Source: Pseudisothecium myosuroides
Taxonomy: Eukaryota > Streptophyta > Bryopsida > Hypnales > Lembophyllaceae
DNA length: 64,000 bases
Assembly (NCBI GenBank): GCA_951799445.1
Contig: OX637293.1
Span: 18,228,001 to 18,292,000 of the forward strand
Reading direction: 5' to 3'
Shown: positions 34,415-45,581 of the stretch, piece by piece
Layout: each line of letters opens with the position of its first letter
Numbering within the stretch: the first letter of the stretch is position 1
Notes under the pieces: model-generated
Told to the model about the DNA's origin: nothing
What the model saw: the letters and a program-made list of their open reading frames with translations, nothing else
Databases searched by the model: none
Position numbers and translations under genes: made by a program

Positions 34415-35539
34415 ATGCCAATTCTACTTGTCTTTTAAGGAAATTTTACTGAAAAATATTTGAATAAGTTTCACCTCTCCAAAAATCAGTTCCAGCTCTT
34501 AAATGGTCGCTTTATGGACCTCCTACCTTACTGTAGGTCATATCCGTTGAAACTTTGTTTCACACATTGACATAATAGTCTAGCCGCTATCATACCATTT
34601 TTTAAGTTTTAATTTTCAATTTTGACCTATCCTTTTAAAAGTCTCAAATGAAACACGTTAAATCCTGCATTTGAAGTGGGACTAGCCGGGTGAAAACGCA
34701 AAAATTGGGGGATAAAGGTAAAAATCTTGCCCCTATTTTGAGCCGTGTCTAGGGTTAGATGTTGACCTCTCCTAGCTAATTTGGAGCCTCTGATTGCAAA
34801 TATGAATTCAAAATTCAAAAAAATAATAATACGTGAAAAACAAAAATAAATCCTGCATTTTCCCGAGGGGTAAAATTCCTGTGTTTTCACCCTGCTGGTC
34901 CCACTTTGAATGCAGGATTTACAGTCCTCCGGTTCAAATGGGGTGGGGTGGTATGGTACCATATTCTTCCAGGTGATTGGACTTTTCCTCTGTGTGAGCA
35001 ACTGGGTGCATTGGTGCATTGGTACAACCAAGACCATGTCCTTGTCATGTGAACAGCCAAGCATGTGAGCAATGCTACATCCTCATTGGCTGCTTGGATG
35101 GAGTAAGGTAGAAACAACTAAAACGGATAATTTAAGTATTTCAGTCTGTAAGATGTGGGAGGTTTGTTGAGAAATTGAGCTCAAAGTGTGCGAAAAGAAG
35201 GATGAGGAAGAATGCAGGAAAAAAAAATAAAAAATTGGGTCAAGAATGAATATTTTATTCAATGTAAATGTTGATTTTTCACCTGGATCCATCCTTCTCC
35301 CATAGCTTCATTTAAAACGGCTAGCTTTGGAACTTGACTCTAATCAAGTGTCAGCCAATCAAGTGTGAACCAATTGAATCTTTTTCAATCAACACTACGT
35401 TCAATTATTGTCTATTATAAAGCAACCCTATTGTGTCATTACACGGGGCCTCTCCGTTTTAGGTATTTCTTCCTTATTGCCTAGTTTGGAACATGGAAAG
35501 GCTTAGGTGAGTGGAAGTACATTAGATGTAGAAATGTAC
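34415..35539. repeat. Distal B/D block with foldback, no gene
   Basis: Homologous in pieces to 57650-58000 and 59555-60028. Relative to D, B lacks the 58002-59555 segment. It contains the 34660-34920 foldback. Minus-strand open frames across 34627-35117 read through the foldback and are not conserved in D. Confidence 0.5.
34660..34920. mobile_element. 261-bp foldback with AAATCCTGCATT ends
   Basis: The ends AAATCCTGCATTTGAAGTGG and the inverted CCACTTTGAATGCAGGATTT extend to about 38 bp of inverted repeat. A third AAATCCTGCATTT lies inside at about 34849. It is absent from the D block near 57830. A candidate MITE; the target duplication is not clear. Confidence 0.6.
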
Positions 35540-35720
35540 AAAGATCCATGGCCACACATCTTGAAGGGTGCAAAAAATCTCATTCAAAAAATGTTGACGT
35601 ATAATGTCAATAAGAATTTGAATGCATTGGAGGTTTGAAGCATCTTTGGATTCTAGAAATGTCAAGTAAATTAGAAAAAAAGGTGGAATTATACACAACA
35701 CAAGTGGATAAAGGTGTACT
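35540..35720 (+). pseudogene. CaMK-type kinase C-terminal fragment (B)
   Basis: Corresponds to 62373-62550 and reads DPWPHILKGAKNLIQKML and then, broken, ALEV and an HPW-like site. Only the last kinase helices remain because about 2.3 kb present in D (60029-62370) is missing here. Confidence 0.55.
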
Positions 35721-35969
35721 TTACAAATGTTTACATTCATAGTTTGTGAAAATATACTCATTCAATGTCATTTAAGTGATTGATTCATCTACTATCCTAA
35801 TTGCTTTGGCATTGTTTAGGATATTTTGCATTTGCATTCAGGAGTGTTGGAAATATGAACTTAGGAATTGAACGGAAATTGCAAGTATTTTGCAAATAGC
35901 TACAACATTCAAAGCGGTTGGGTTTAGGTTTGACTAGTTTGGACCATATAGAGTCTTTTTTGAAGTTAA

Positions 35970-36904
35970 CCCCTAAAGGACCGGATTGCATTTTTTGGCC
36001 GTATAGAAATTTTGGGCAGGTCCATGTGACTAGAGATTTCCATATTTTAAGCTGAAATTTTAGTAGAAGGTGGGCGCAAGGAATATCTTTCATATGCACT
36101 AAATTTCAGGACATTTGGAAATAGGAGTCAAAAGTTATGGCCAAATATGTTACTTTTTTTCCGTAACTGGGCAGTTCGGGCAGCAAGAAAAATTTGGCAA
36201 AATTTTGATTTTTTTTTTAAAATATTTTTTTTCTTGTAGATTATATTTTTGTCTATCTGGAAAGCTTTGATTCATTTCATTTGGATTTGTTATGAGAAAG
36301 TTATGCACATTCTTGTTTTTCAGGCAGTTAGAGTATCTTCTTGAAAAAAATAACTTGTAGGATTCATTTCTGAATGCTATTTTTGCAATTTAAAAAAAAA
36401 ATAAAAAATCTCATGGTTTAGTTTACTTGCTAGAACAATCTCACCATTGGGATTAGTGTATTTTCATTCCATCTAAAATATATTAATGTTTTAGATTTTC
36501 CTTCTATCTCGTACCTACTTCTATTTAATAAATTTTTTAGGAATGATAATTAAGTTTTTTTGAATATTTTTTTTCCCCTAGACTCTCAACTCAATTCTCC
36601 ACTATAAAGATTTGAAGCAAAAATCTTCGTAGTGCAAAAATTTTAAGTGCAAAATGTTTAAAGTAAAAAAATCTAGTCCTGCGATGTGCTGAAATACTTG
36701 TTTTTTCTACTTTAAACGCAGATATCTTGCAATCTGAGCGGTCAAAAATTCTGAAATTTTTTCCACACATTCTTATACTAGTTAGGTGTAAGATCCCACG
36801 GTTAGATGTGAAAAAAAACATTTTTCATTTTTTTTTACTCCTTGCTATAGAAATGGCAGTTTTGATGATTTTTTGGCAGAAAAAAGGCCTTGGGCCTTTA
36901 GGGG
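35970..36904 (-). mobile_element. TTAA element, 935 bp, reverse orientation
   Basis: Starts CCCCTAAAGGACC and ends GGGCCTTTAGGGG, with TTAA at 35966-35969 and 36905-36908. Its right half is the reverse complement of the 14927-type 5' half, while its left end resembles the right end of X, giving a second subfamily end. Confidence 0.73.
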
Positions 36905-36908
36905 TTAA

Positions 36909-37384
36909 CAACCCAATTTGGGGTAGTGAAAGTGTATGATCACGAGGGAGAGTACAGAATTCATTGGATTGATCCATTGTTACTTTTTGGTCCATAATAT
37001 CTAAACCCTAGTAGCTTAGAAAGGAATCATTGATGAAAGTCCTTATAAACCATAATGATTGCATTGTACATGTATAGTACGTTTTATAGGTTTTGCAAAG
37101 TAGGATATGACGTGGAATTAAATTTATTGTCTCACTTGTTTTTTGAAATCATGATCACCACCCTAGACGTTTTTAATTGGCAACATCAAGAAACTTCTCA
37201 AAAAAGAAAGAAATCTTTTTTGTCTTCTATGTCTAGTATAGAAATCAATCAAGAACTAAATGGTTGTCCATTGGGATCAACCAGAAACATTTCTTCTATA
37301 GATACGACCTCCTAGTTTTATCAACTTACAAAAACATGACAATCATTCATTATATTGAAGTTGATAAAGAAAATCATCCAAAGT
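36909..37384. other. Spacer before leader C, no gene
   Basis: Contains a 86-codon open stretch (37055-37315) with no recognisable motif and no counterpart in the other units. Left without a call. Confidence 0.4.
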
Positions 37385-38867
37385 TGTTGAATAATATAAT
37401 GAAATATAACTTCTTCTTTTTTTCGAACAAAAGGGAAACGCATTGCATTAAAAAAAAATCCAAAAAAACTAAGCTTTGAGGCTCGACAAATGAAGAGATA
37501 GCAAGCAAAAGGACCAAAAAAAAAGAATGAACAGAAAAAAGAAAGAACAATGAGCCCTAAGAAAATCTACAGCCAGCCAAAATATAACTTTTGAATGAGT
37601 CACAATTAAATCAACAAGCTTTAAAGAGTCTATGCCTTAAAGTGTAGCTATTTGGTTGGATATCTTACACTAAATGTGAGGAAGTTTGCTTAGCCACTAC
37701 CTTCAAAAGCAAGATTGAACTATAGTAAATGAACCTCTTATAGCTGACATTGTAGTCGCTTATTATTTTTGGAAAACTTTATATTCAACATTTGTCAAAT
37801 GCGTGAATACTACTAGTTTAAATTTCATTTTTTATTCATTTAAATTCATTTCTTTTGAAAAAGAATTTGAAAACCTTGGAAACCACTCTAAAAATTGTTT
37901 GTCATAATCAAGCATTGAATGTGTAGTATTCATTATGAAATTGGTCACAAAAGAAATTTTTTACCAAATATTCAAGGAATTTTATAGTGTAGAAGTTACT
38001 AGAAAGAAACAATGTCTTGTAGCACTTTATTCAACTTACATCTAAAATAAAGACATTGAAGCACTCAAGGATTAAGGATGCTTCAATCCCTAAAGCTCAA
38101 AAGAGCCCACTTTGGGCATTTTGAGAACTTGGGACTTGGGTAGGCTCTTCTGAATTCAAATTTTGGAATTTTGTTTGAAATTTGTAGGATAGCTTCTAAT
38201 CATCATTTTCTACATATAAAGGTTTGTTTTATGTCATTCCAAAAAATATTGTCAAAGTTATAAGGACCTTTGTGATTTCATTGTCAAAGTAGGCATCTAA
38301 ATTCTAAAAGTATACATGTTTCTAAAATTAAAAAAATTCATTTGATTTTATTGAGTGACACATATACTAAAAGAAAATTATAGTTATCATTCTATTTCAA
38401 CAAATGAGATGAAAGTTACAAGGACTTTTATTTTATAGGCAATAAGGAAAATAAATATAGTGTTCTTTTATAAGTCTTTCTTTGAACTCAATTAGAAGAA
38501 TTTTCAAATAACTAAGAAAAACATTAGATATATGTTGTTTACAATTTTTTTCTTACCACTAGGATTATCAAATCTTAACTTCATTCCAAATTATTTGTGA
38601 TTTAGGTTTATCTTTCATCATTATCACCTTCCATGTAATAATCTATTTTAAAAAGGAAAGGAATTTTTTTTTTGTTAATTTTTTTTTCATATGCTTCCAA
38701 TAGAGAGACTAAAATGCACAAGAAATGGAGGCAAAAATGTTTTTTTTTCCTAAAAGTATTGAAAGACAAAACTTCATTTTTGGGAAGGGAATTTCAGGCA
38801 TTATAATCTCGAAATCAATAGTGATTTGCACTCTTAAATTTTGGGAAGATATACTTGAACAAGTCAG

Positions 38868-39092
38868 TGATACTAGCGTGTGAGCGCAAAGACATGAACC
38901 TACAAGCTTTGTACCTAGTTGTAAGCATGTACCTACAACCGTTTGAAGGTGTTTATAGCATATGTACCTATAGCATAGAAAGAGTATAACATAGGTACCT
39001 ATAAAATGGACATCTATAACTATAGAAAGCGACTATAATATTGACTTCTAGGCTCATGGGCTCATTGATAGATTCTATGCTCACATGCCAGC
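38868..39092. mobile_element. GTGAGC-family MITE, copy C
   Basis: Starts GATACTAGCGTGTGAGCGC and ends TCTATGCTCACATGCCAGCAC. It lacks the 287-bp insert of copy A. Confidence 0.5.
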
Positions 39093-39481
39093 ACTTCTTT
39101 TGCACAAGTTAATAAAAAAATCATGCCTTTAAATTCATAGTAGAATACCAAATGATGAAGACTTGGCCTTGCTTTGCCAAAGAGTATTTTGAAGCTTGTT
39201 TTGGCCTCTAAACATTAAAGAACTTTAGGGATTAAAGGCCAAGACTCAATCTTTATGTTATTTATGGGCATATAGACAAAAAAATCAAAATAAAAGAGAT
39301 GGAGGGTTGAATGATTCATGTTAGTGTCAACACATATATTTGATTTTCTAGAAAAAGATTCAATCCTATTAGTCACTTTTAATTTCCATCAATTTGCATT
39401 GCCATTTCTATCAATGAGTTTTTGTTAATAAGCAAGATTTGTTGTGAGGCAATGATTTTTTTGTTTTTCAACATTTTTCCC

Positions 39482-39645
39482 TTGGGCTCTATTTCAGCTG
39501 TCCAATATTCAAATCCAAATTGTATTGTGTCTATTTCTAAAGGTATTGTCTTTGCACTTCCAATTGGGCTCTATTTCAATTGTCCAATATTCAAATCCAA
39601 ATTTTATTGCGTCTATTTCTAAAGGTATTGTCTTTGCACTTCCAA
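39482..39645. repeat. 82-bp tandem duplication
   Basis: Two adjacent 82-bp units beginning TTGGGCTCTATTTCA (39482 and 39564) with four or so differences. A and B have one unit. Because 82 is not a multiple of three, it breaks the minus-strand frame conserved at 3438-3668 and 18408-18638. Confidence 0.85.
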
Positions 39646-39742
39646 TAATAGTAATCACATGATCTAGTATTATGCCAATCAAAAGATAGAAATATATTTA
39701 GAGAGTCGTTCAAAGTGTTGAGTGATACAGAACAGTTTGCCC

Positions 39743-39930
39743 TATGCAGGGCACATTGCTGTGTGCCCATCAAGCTATGACTTGAAATTTGCTTGTTTTC
39801 ACATCAAGGACAAAGGTAGAACAAAATGGAAGACCCAAGACAATCAAAAAAACTTTTGGAATACTGTAGCCAATACTGTATCTAGTGGTGATGAAGATCA
39901 ATAATCAGAAGGAGACAATGCTTTTAGTCA
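39743..39930 (+). pseudogene. Coding-like remnant with SSGDEDQ motif, copy C
   Basis: One frame reads HIAVCPSSYDLKFACFHIKD and then NFWNTVANTVSSGDEDQ before a stop. Counterparts lie at 18700-18900 and 55690-55845. Family not recognised. Confidence 0.3.
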
Positions 39931-40225
39931 CAGATTTAACTTACATTTAGAGTGTCTCTCCAAACCTCTAAATCTTTGTAGAGAGTAGGCAAATGAACTG
40001 ACATGACCAAGTACACCACTAACAAAACAGTCAGGGCTTCAGCTGCTCCCTTTCAGTTGACAAACAGCACCAAGAGAATCAATTCAGCTTGCAAGTTCCA
40101 CATCAGTCTGGCAGGTGACATGAGCAAATATGCAGAAAAGTTAAGCGACTAACACGATTCTGAAGTAACAAAATCAAGAATGTGGAAGGAGGAAAAGAAC
40201 TTTGATTAGTTCGCCCCAGTTTGCA

Positions 40226-40950
40226 ATGGCTGTGTCTGCTGCTCTTTTCTTTTTCATGAGCGTCTCAGTTGGGGCGATTCCTGAGGAAGGGAACTACGCT
40301 GATTTCATGCAATCCTGTCTTCTGTTGCTCTTTTTCTTCAGTTTTCACAACATGGTTACTTTACAAGGCAATCAAACTCAAATTTGTGTCTTGTCTTGAT
40401 TGAATTCTTCAGGACCTGTTCTCTTGAATTGGAGAAACAATATGACCCATTCAGGCGGGGAGCTGGCGAGTTGGGACGCTGCTGGCTCGTCTGACCCCTG
40501 CGGGAGGGAAGCCAAGTGGTTTCGTGTTTCATGCGACAACAGAGGATATGTTCAACGATTGTGAGACCTCGTTCTCAAACCCTAAACGAATGAATAGATC
40601 AATAGGCCTCAACATTCGCTGATGTGGGTTCTGTAACGATTTTGAATTTTTTAGGAACGTCAATTTTATAATCCATGTATATTCTCTATCAAGCCCTCAG
40701 CCAAACACTGTATGTGAATGGTGTCTAACGAGACTGGGAATGAGGCGAGGGGTTTCCTTTTCTGTCAAAGCTCTGACTTCGAGTATTCAATGTGAAATCG
40801 ATGCTCCCTTCAGCAAAATATTAGGCCAAATTAAATTGAACATGAACATGATGAGAAGAGCTTTGGACTATTGTGGCAGGAGTCTGCACAACAACTCCTT
40901 CAGCAGAAGTATACCTCAAGAGAACGTTCAGTTGGTTTTTGTGATAGCGT
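40226..40950 (+). pseudogene. LRR receptor-like kinase ectodomain remnant, copy C
   Basis: The best preserved copy. ATG 40226 begins MAVSAALFFFMSVSVGA, a plausible signal peptide, followed by PEEGNYADFMQSCLL. The LRRNT exon 40413-40560 (AG acceptor, GTGAGA donor) encodes LLNWRNN, WDAAGSSDPCGREAKWFRVS and CDNRGYVQRL, the W...DPC...W.V.C cap of LRR receptors. The LRR1 exon is deleted (it would lie near 40630). The LRR2 exon starts at 40880 (LHNNSFSRSIPQEN). Missing LRR1 and downstream exons make it a pseudogene. It lies upstream of kinase C on the same strand, but nothing joins them. Confidence 0.72.
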
Positions 40951-42168
40951 CTGATGTAGTCATCGCATATTGTTGTTCTCTGGCCAATATCAAAAACAAA
41001 ACACAGGACGTCAAATTGTCGTCTGGTCCTAATTAATAGATAGATCTTAGAGCCAAGCAGCTGCAACCATAAACAATTCTGGTCTATACAAGCTACAGAA
41101 AATGAAAAAAGCAAGAAAGTAAGCACATGCGTATCTCTGCAAATGACCAACTGAAACTGACGTTCAAACCCATGCTCTAACAGAAAAACCAAACCACGTA
41201 ACCAACCGACATTGCTTCAACAGACTAGGCTACTCTTCCCGCAACCATCTCTCGCCTCGCCTGGCCCAAAAACACGGAACCAAACGCAAGGGCGACAACA
41301 AGCTCTCCGCCATTCCGTTCACATATCGGTGCCGTCGGTGCCGACGACGTGAAGATTAAACACTCCACACTCAGCGTTGGCCCACTAATAACCTAAACCC
41401 GCACGAAAATCCTACCTGAATGACCGAATTCCAAGAAAAAGAAGAAACCCTTCCGCAAGACGCCAGAGTTCACAAATACAGAGCTCCACTGTGCGATATA
41501 TCCAATTCAAAAGCTTCACTGGCAATCACACGATCGATACATGGGGAACTTGACCCAACTGCACAACAACATAACATCAATTCAACATTAAAAGACCTTC
41601 AATTTCTCCGTCAGATTCTAATCTCAACGTTGGCAAGCATCATATGCTTGAGAATGATCCACTAGACAGAACGACTCTAAGGATACAGACACCCAGCAAC
41701 CACATAATGCAGTGAAACAACAAAGCGTATGCTTAGAATAGCAAAGCCTGGCCATAGAAGAGGAGAGAAGGAAAACTCGAATTCAATGGTCCACAGTGGG
41801 ACAGTGATACTATGGAGGAAGTTTCGATCTACAGTATCACAACTGAATGGACCCAAACTGTAGGTTCAAGAATGGTAGGCTAGCGTGATCAAACGGTTCT
41901 CGTGTAAGACCAACACGAAATTCCAGCAAAATCGAGCTCACAGGTCAATATCCGATAATGGAACTGAAAAAAGCCACTCCACCGACAATCCTCTTCATAC
42001 AAAAGCAATGCAACTCTTTCTCAGAAGACTGAAAGCAAATGCAAATCTACACCAAGACAAGTGGCCCAAGCTGGAATGTTCAATGCGACAGAGTGATTTA
42101 TAAAACCACGGAGTGAATTGTCCTCCTATGATCAGCCTTCTCCTTTCTTCAGCCATTACAAAGTCCCA
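40951..42168. other. Inter-remnant region C, B-like, no gene
   Basis: Closer to B than to A throughout and identical to B at about 41300-41682. No gene, RNA or regulatory site is recognised. Confidence 0.5.
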
Positions 42169-42393
42169 TTACAAAACACAAGATGGTGACCTGGAGCACT
42201 TGGAAAGTGCCCTCAACAGCTTGGATACGGGGTGACCTGGATGCTCTTCACACCAACCTTCAGGGTCTGAGATGAGATATTCTCCCTTCTTCTTTTCTAA
42301 CTCTCTTAATTGTCCGGCAGTCAGCATTGCAATCTCGGAGATGCAATCGACCAGGCTTGACAACAACCAAGTCATTCCAATTTCAAACCCCAC
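42169..42393 (-). pseudogene. Unidentified conserved minus-strand fragment, copy C
   Basis: GFEIGMTWLLSSLVDCISEI followed by AMLTAGQLRELEKKKG and EEHPG, matching 21392-21616 and 6414-6845. Truncated after EEHPG as in B. Product unknown. Confidence 0.4.
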
Positions 42394-42738
42394 AGGCCTT
42401 TAACAATCGAGGAAAACTTGAAAGGGCAACAATCACAAACCCTAATCAGGATAGCCTATTTGGTCTATCCAACTTTATCACTCAACTCCATTGGGTTTGT
42501 GATTTCTGAGGGTCAAAGGAGAGCACCTGGCAGTCTTTGTCTACAGGGTTTGCAAAGCATAGGAAGAAACCAAAGAGTACATCGAAATTCGTCGTCTAGG
42601 ACTTCTATAGAACGTACTAGCTAGTAGTTGCAAGCAGTAGGCAGGAATTGGCAAACTCAAATTGGGTTCAATGTTCAATTAAGGTGCAGCTAGCTTCCTG
42701 AATGAAGCAAAACTGATTGAAAAGGGAGATTAAATTAC

Positions 42739-42950
42739 CTGATCAACAACGATTGGTTTGAGGCGATAGAAATGAGGAAGTTTCTCCTTCAACCACTCCA
42801 CCCGGTCATAGCACATGCTTTCACCTTTCTGTTCCTCCACCTAGAAACTGTTCCTGTTCCTGCACCTGAGCTTGAAGACCTTCCAAAATGGCAGCCTTGA
42901 CGGGGTCGGGGTATTTGCTGTTATTTATATTACTAACAAACTTAGGGACC
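42739..42950 (-). pseudogene. RWD-domain protein fragment, copy C
   Basis: The second RWD exon (42840-42739) reads VEEQKGESMCYDRVEWLKEK and ends with a GTAA donor. The end of the first exon (about 42950-42866) reads PKFVSNINNSKYP and ILEGLQAQ, in frame where B is shifted. The intron between them is cut to about 25 bp. The N-terminal part is missing because homology switches to A-type sequence at about 42950. Confidence 0.5.
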
Positions 42951-43584
42951 TTGGCCGACCTTGAGAACAGCGAGAGTCGGCCAGGCTCGGAAAACGCGTG
43001 AGCACTGTTTGGCAGAACCTCGCAAACCCTCTACAGTGATCAAACGGCCACCCCTTCTGCAGACTCCAAGCTACAAGTATTCCAATCCAGCCTTCTCCGT
43101 CCCAGTTCTCTCAGAAGTATATGATGATCGTGTGAGTGCGAGCAGGCTCCTCCTCGTCCATTTTGTCACCTTCTCTTGATGGTCCAGTTGCAAAGTGCTG
43201 TTGTCCCCACTTCCTAGGGTTCTGCTATCGAGTCTTTCGCCAGATCTCCATGTAGGAGCGAGGAGCTTCAAGAGAACCTACAATTGAGTGTCAGCGGGTC
43301 GGAATTACACCTCGAGGTCTTCACTCCGGACGTGGTTGCACTCTTTGCGGGTCACATCTTTTTCTTCACTCCGCTTCTGCGCTCTAAGTCCAGGTCTGTT
43401 GAAGAGTTGGTATTTTAGAGACGGCCGCCCCTTGTGCAGAGACCGAGCCAAGTACCGTAAGTCGCCCTTCTCCGTTCCACTTCTCTGTGAAGTATTTCAT
43501 GGTCACATCTCTGTGTGCCTTGCAAGCGCTGAATTCTTCATTGTCTTCCGAGCACAGAATCCCGGTTGCTGGGGTTTGAGCGAG
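42951..43584 (+). promoter_or_regulatory. Conserved 5' block of kinase C (A-like)
   Basis: Very close to 7290-7899, with the same long open frame through the presumed 5' UTR and the same GTAAGT/CACAG pair. Confidence 0.45.
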
Positions 43585-45581
43585 ATGGGCGCAAGATTCT
43601 CTTCCTGTTTCTCCACTGCCGAGGCAGAGGGGTCTCGGTCCACCGTAGTTGAAGTGGAGGCCATGACGATGGTGGGCGCGGAGGGGGCGGCCACTTCCCG
43701 GAGGTCCGAATACTATTCCCCACGCTGCGAGGCGATGATGCGCAGCAGAGGCCAATTCTCTGACGACGTTGCGATGGGGATGGAGTTTTCGAAGTCGCAT
43801 TGTAGCGAAGTGGTCCGCGTTGAGGTTGCGCCGCAGTCAGCTGAGGAGGAAGCACTGAATTGAGAAAACAGGCAACTGTTCAAGCAATTGCAGGGAAGGT
43901 ATCATAGTTTGTTTGACCCTAACTTTGCCCGTGAATATGTTTTGGGTGACATGGTTGCGAAGGGTGGACAAGCCAAAATCTATGAAGTTGCAAACTACCC
44001 TTACTATTTGCTGAAGGTGTCTGAGAGAGGAACATCGCTACGAGATTTGCAAGGACAGTGGCCCCTTCCTGTCCTCAACGAAAGGGTCTGCCAATGCATT
44101 TGGTATGCAGGTTTGTTGGAAGATGGCAGGTTTGCCTTTTTGATGGGCAAATGTTGGGGTGACTTGCGCAAGTTGATTGACCAAGCGATGTTGGAGAAGA
44201 ATGTGGATGGTGTCCAGGGTCCACCATTTCCCTACAAGTGGAAGGATTACAACAGATGGACCTTTTATCCTACAGACTTCATGTTGGGGATTGCAGACCA
44301 CATGCGAAAATTACATAAGAAGGGCATTTCTCATAGGGATCTAAAAGCTTCTAATATTCTTCTTCAAAATAATTTTGGAGTGGAGCGTTTTATTAATATT
44401 CCTAGGGATGAAAGAGGGATTATTGTAGCTGATTTTGAATGCTCAATTGGAGTATTGGGAACCGGATTTTGGAGAGCACCAGAGATACTATCAACTTTAC
44501 CAAATGCAAGCACTATTACAAATGAGCAATGGAAGAAAGCCGATGTGTACAGTTTTGGCATGATATGCTTTGAACTAGTGACAGGGCGAATTCCATTTGA
44601 TGGTGAGCTTGAAAACACAAGAGCTGACCGTCAACTTGTAATTGAGGGTAAAAGACTACAATTGCCAAGTGATTTGGACAATGAAGTGAAGGACTTGATC
44701 ATCAAATGTTGGGAGCCAAATCCAAATTCCCGACCTATATTCTTTGAGATTGTAGCAATGGTAGAGACTATGCCCACAAGACAATGCCAATTCAGGTACT
44801 TCCTATTTCGTCATGTACATCAACTTATATCGATATCCTTGAAGTGTTTATCGTTTGGAATTTTGGAATCTTAATTAGTTCTTATGTTTTATTAGAATCA
44901 TAGAGGTTTTATTGAACTGTAAAGAATTTGATTTGATCTTTCTTAAATCATTATTAAGTCATTGCTTTATTTGTTTACTACATTTTTGATCAATTTTGTT
45001 TGAGCTTTTTAAACTAGTCGTAATCTACTTGTTATTGCGGACTAGTTTTTTATGATGGAAATAAGGGAAATTGTATGATTGCTTCTCTTTTCACATAGTG
45101 TATCATATTTCAAGTATAAATGTGGCTTATTTTGGTACATGGAACTTATAGGAGGCAATGATTTCCCTCCCTAATTGACTCTTGCATACTTGCCTATTGT
45201 AGATTATTTGGCATTGGTGATGAGTTGCCTCCACAATATCGTTTAGCGACGGTTGAAGAGGTGAATGAATACCCAGTAGCATTAAGGAGAGTAATGCCTC
45301 GAAGCCAAATTGTCAATCTGGCAAATGGCTCTGTTAATGGATATTTGTCTGGAATGTACACAAGGTGATTCGCTAAACCATACTTTTAATGGGGTGTTGT
45401 TATTGATTTTGAAGTGATTGCACTAACAAATTTTGTTATTGACTTGTTCCTCCACTATAGTTTGAAATGTTTGTTCTTGAGTTGAAGCTCATGCATTTGT
45501 TTGACTAACTTTTAATAAAATGATTGTAGATTGGAGAAGCAAAGCGATGCATGCCACAAGCTAGCAAGATTACATCATTAG
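43585..45581 (+). pseudogene. Atypical DFE-type protein kinase, copy C (nonsense)
   Basis: Exons are 43585-44795, 45203-45364 and 45530-45581, with all splice sites intact. Codon 93 is TGA (43861-43863) where A and B have CGA, a single transition at a CpG. The rest of the frame is open to the normal stop, with HRDLKASN, DFEC, GTGFWRAPE and ADVYSFG all present. The next ATG (43952) lies inside the glycine-loop region, so reinitiation would not give a whole kinase. Coding and flanking sequence is A-like except for a B-like tract from the end of exon 2 through intron 2. It is a young pseudogene, or a null allele of a functional gene. Confidence 0.82.

Larger units (their letters stand above)
37385..39720. 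repeat. Unit leader repeat, copy C
   Basis: Homologous to 889-3720. It begins with the same AAGTT.TTGAATAATAT junction sequence as A at 889. An insert of about 165 bp (about 37413-37577), A-rich and carrying CGCATTGCATTAAAAAA, is absent from A. It contains the leader MITE at 38868-39092 and an 82-bp tandem duplication. Confidence 0.6.
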
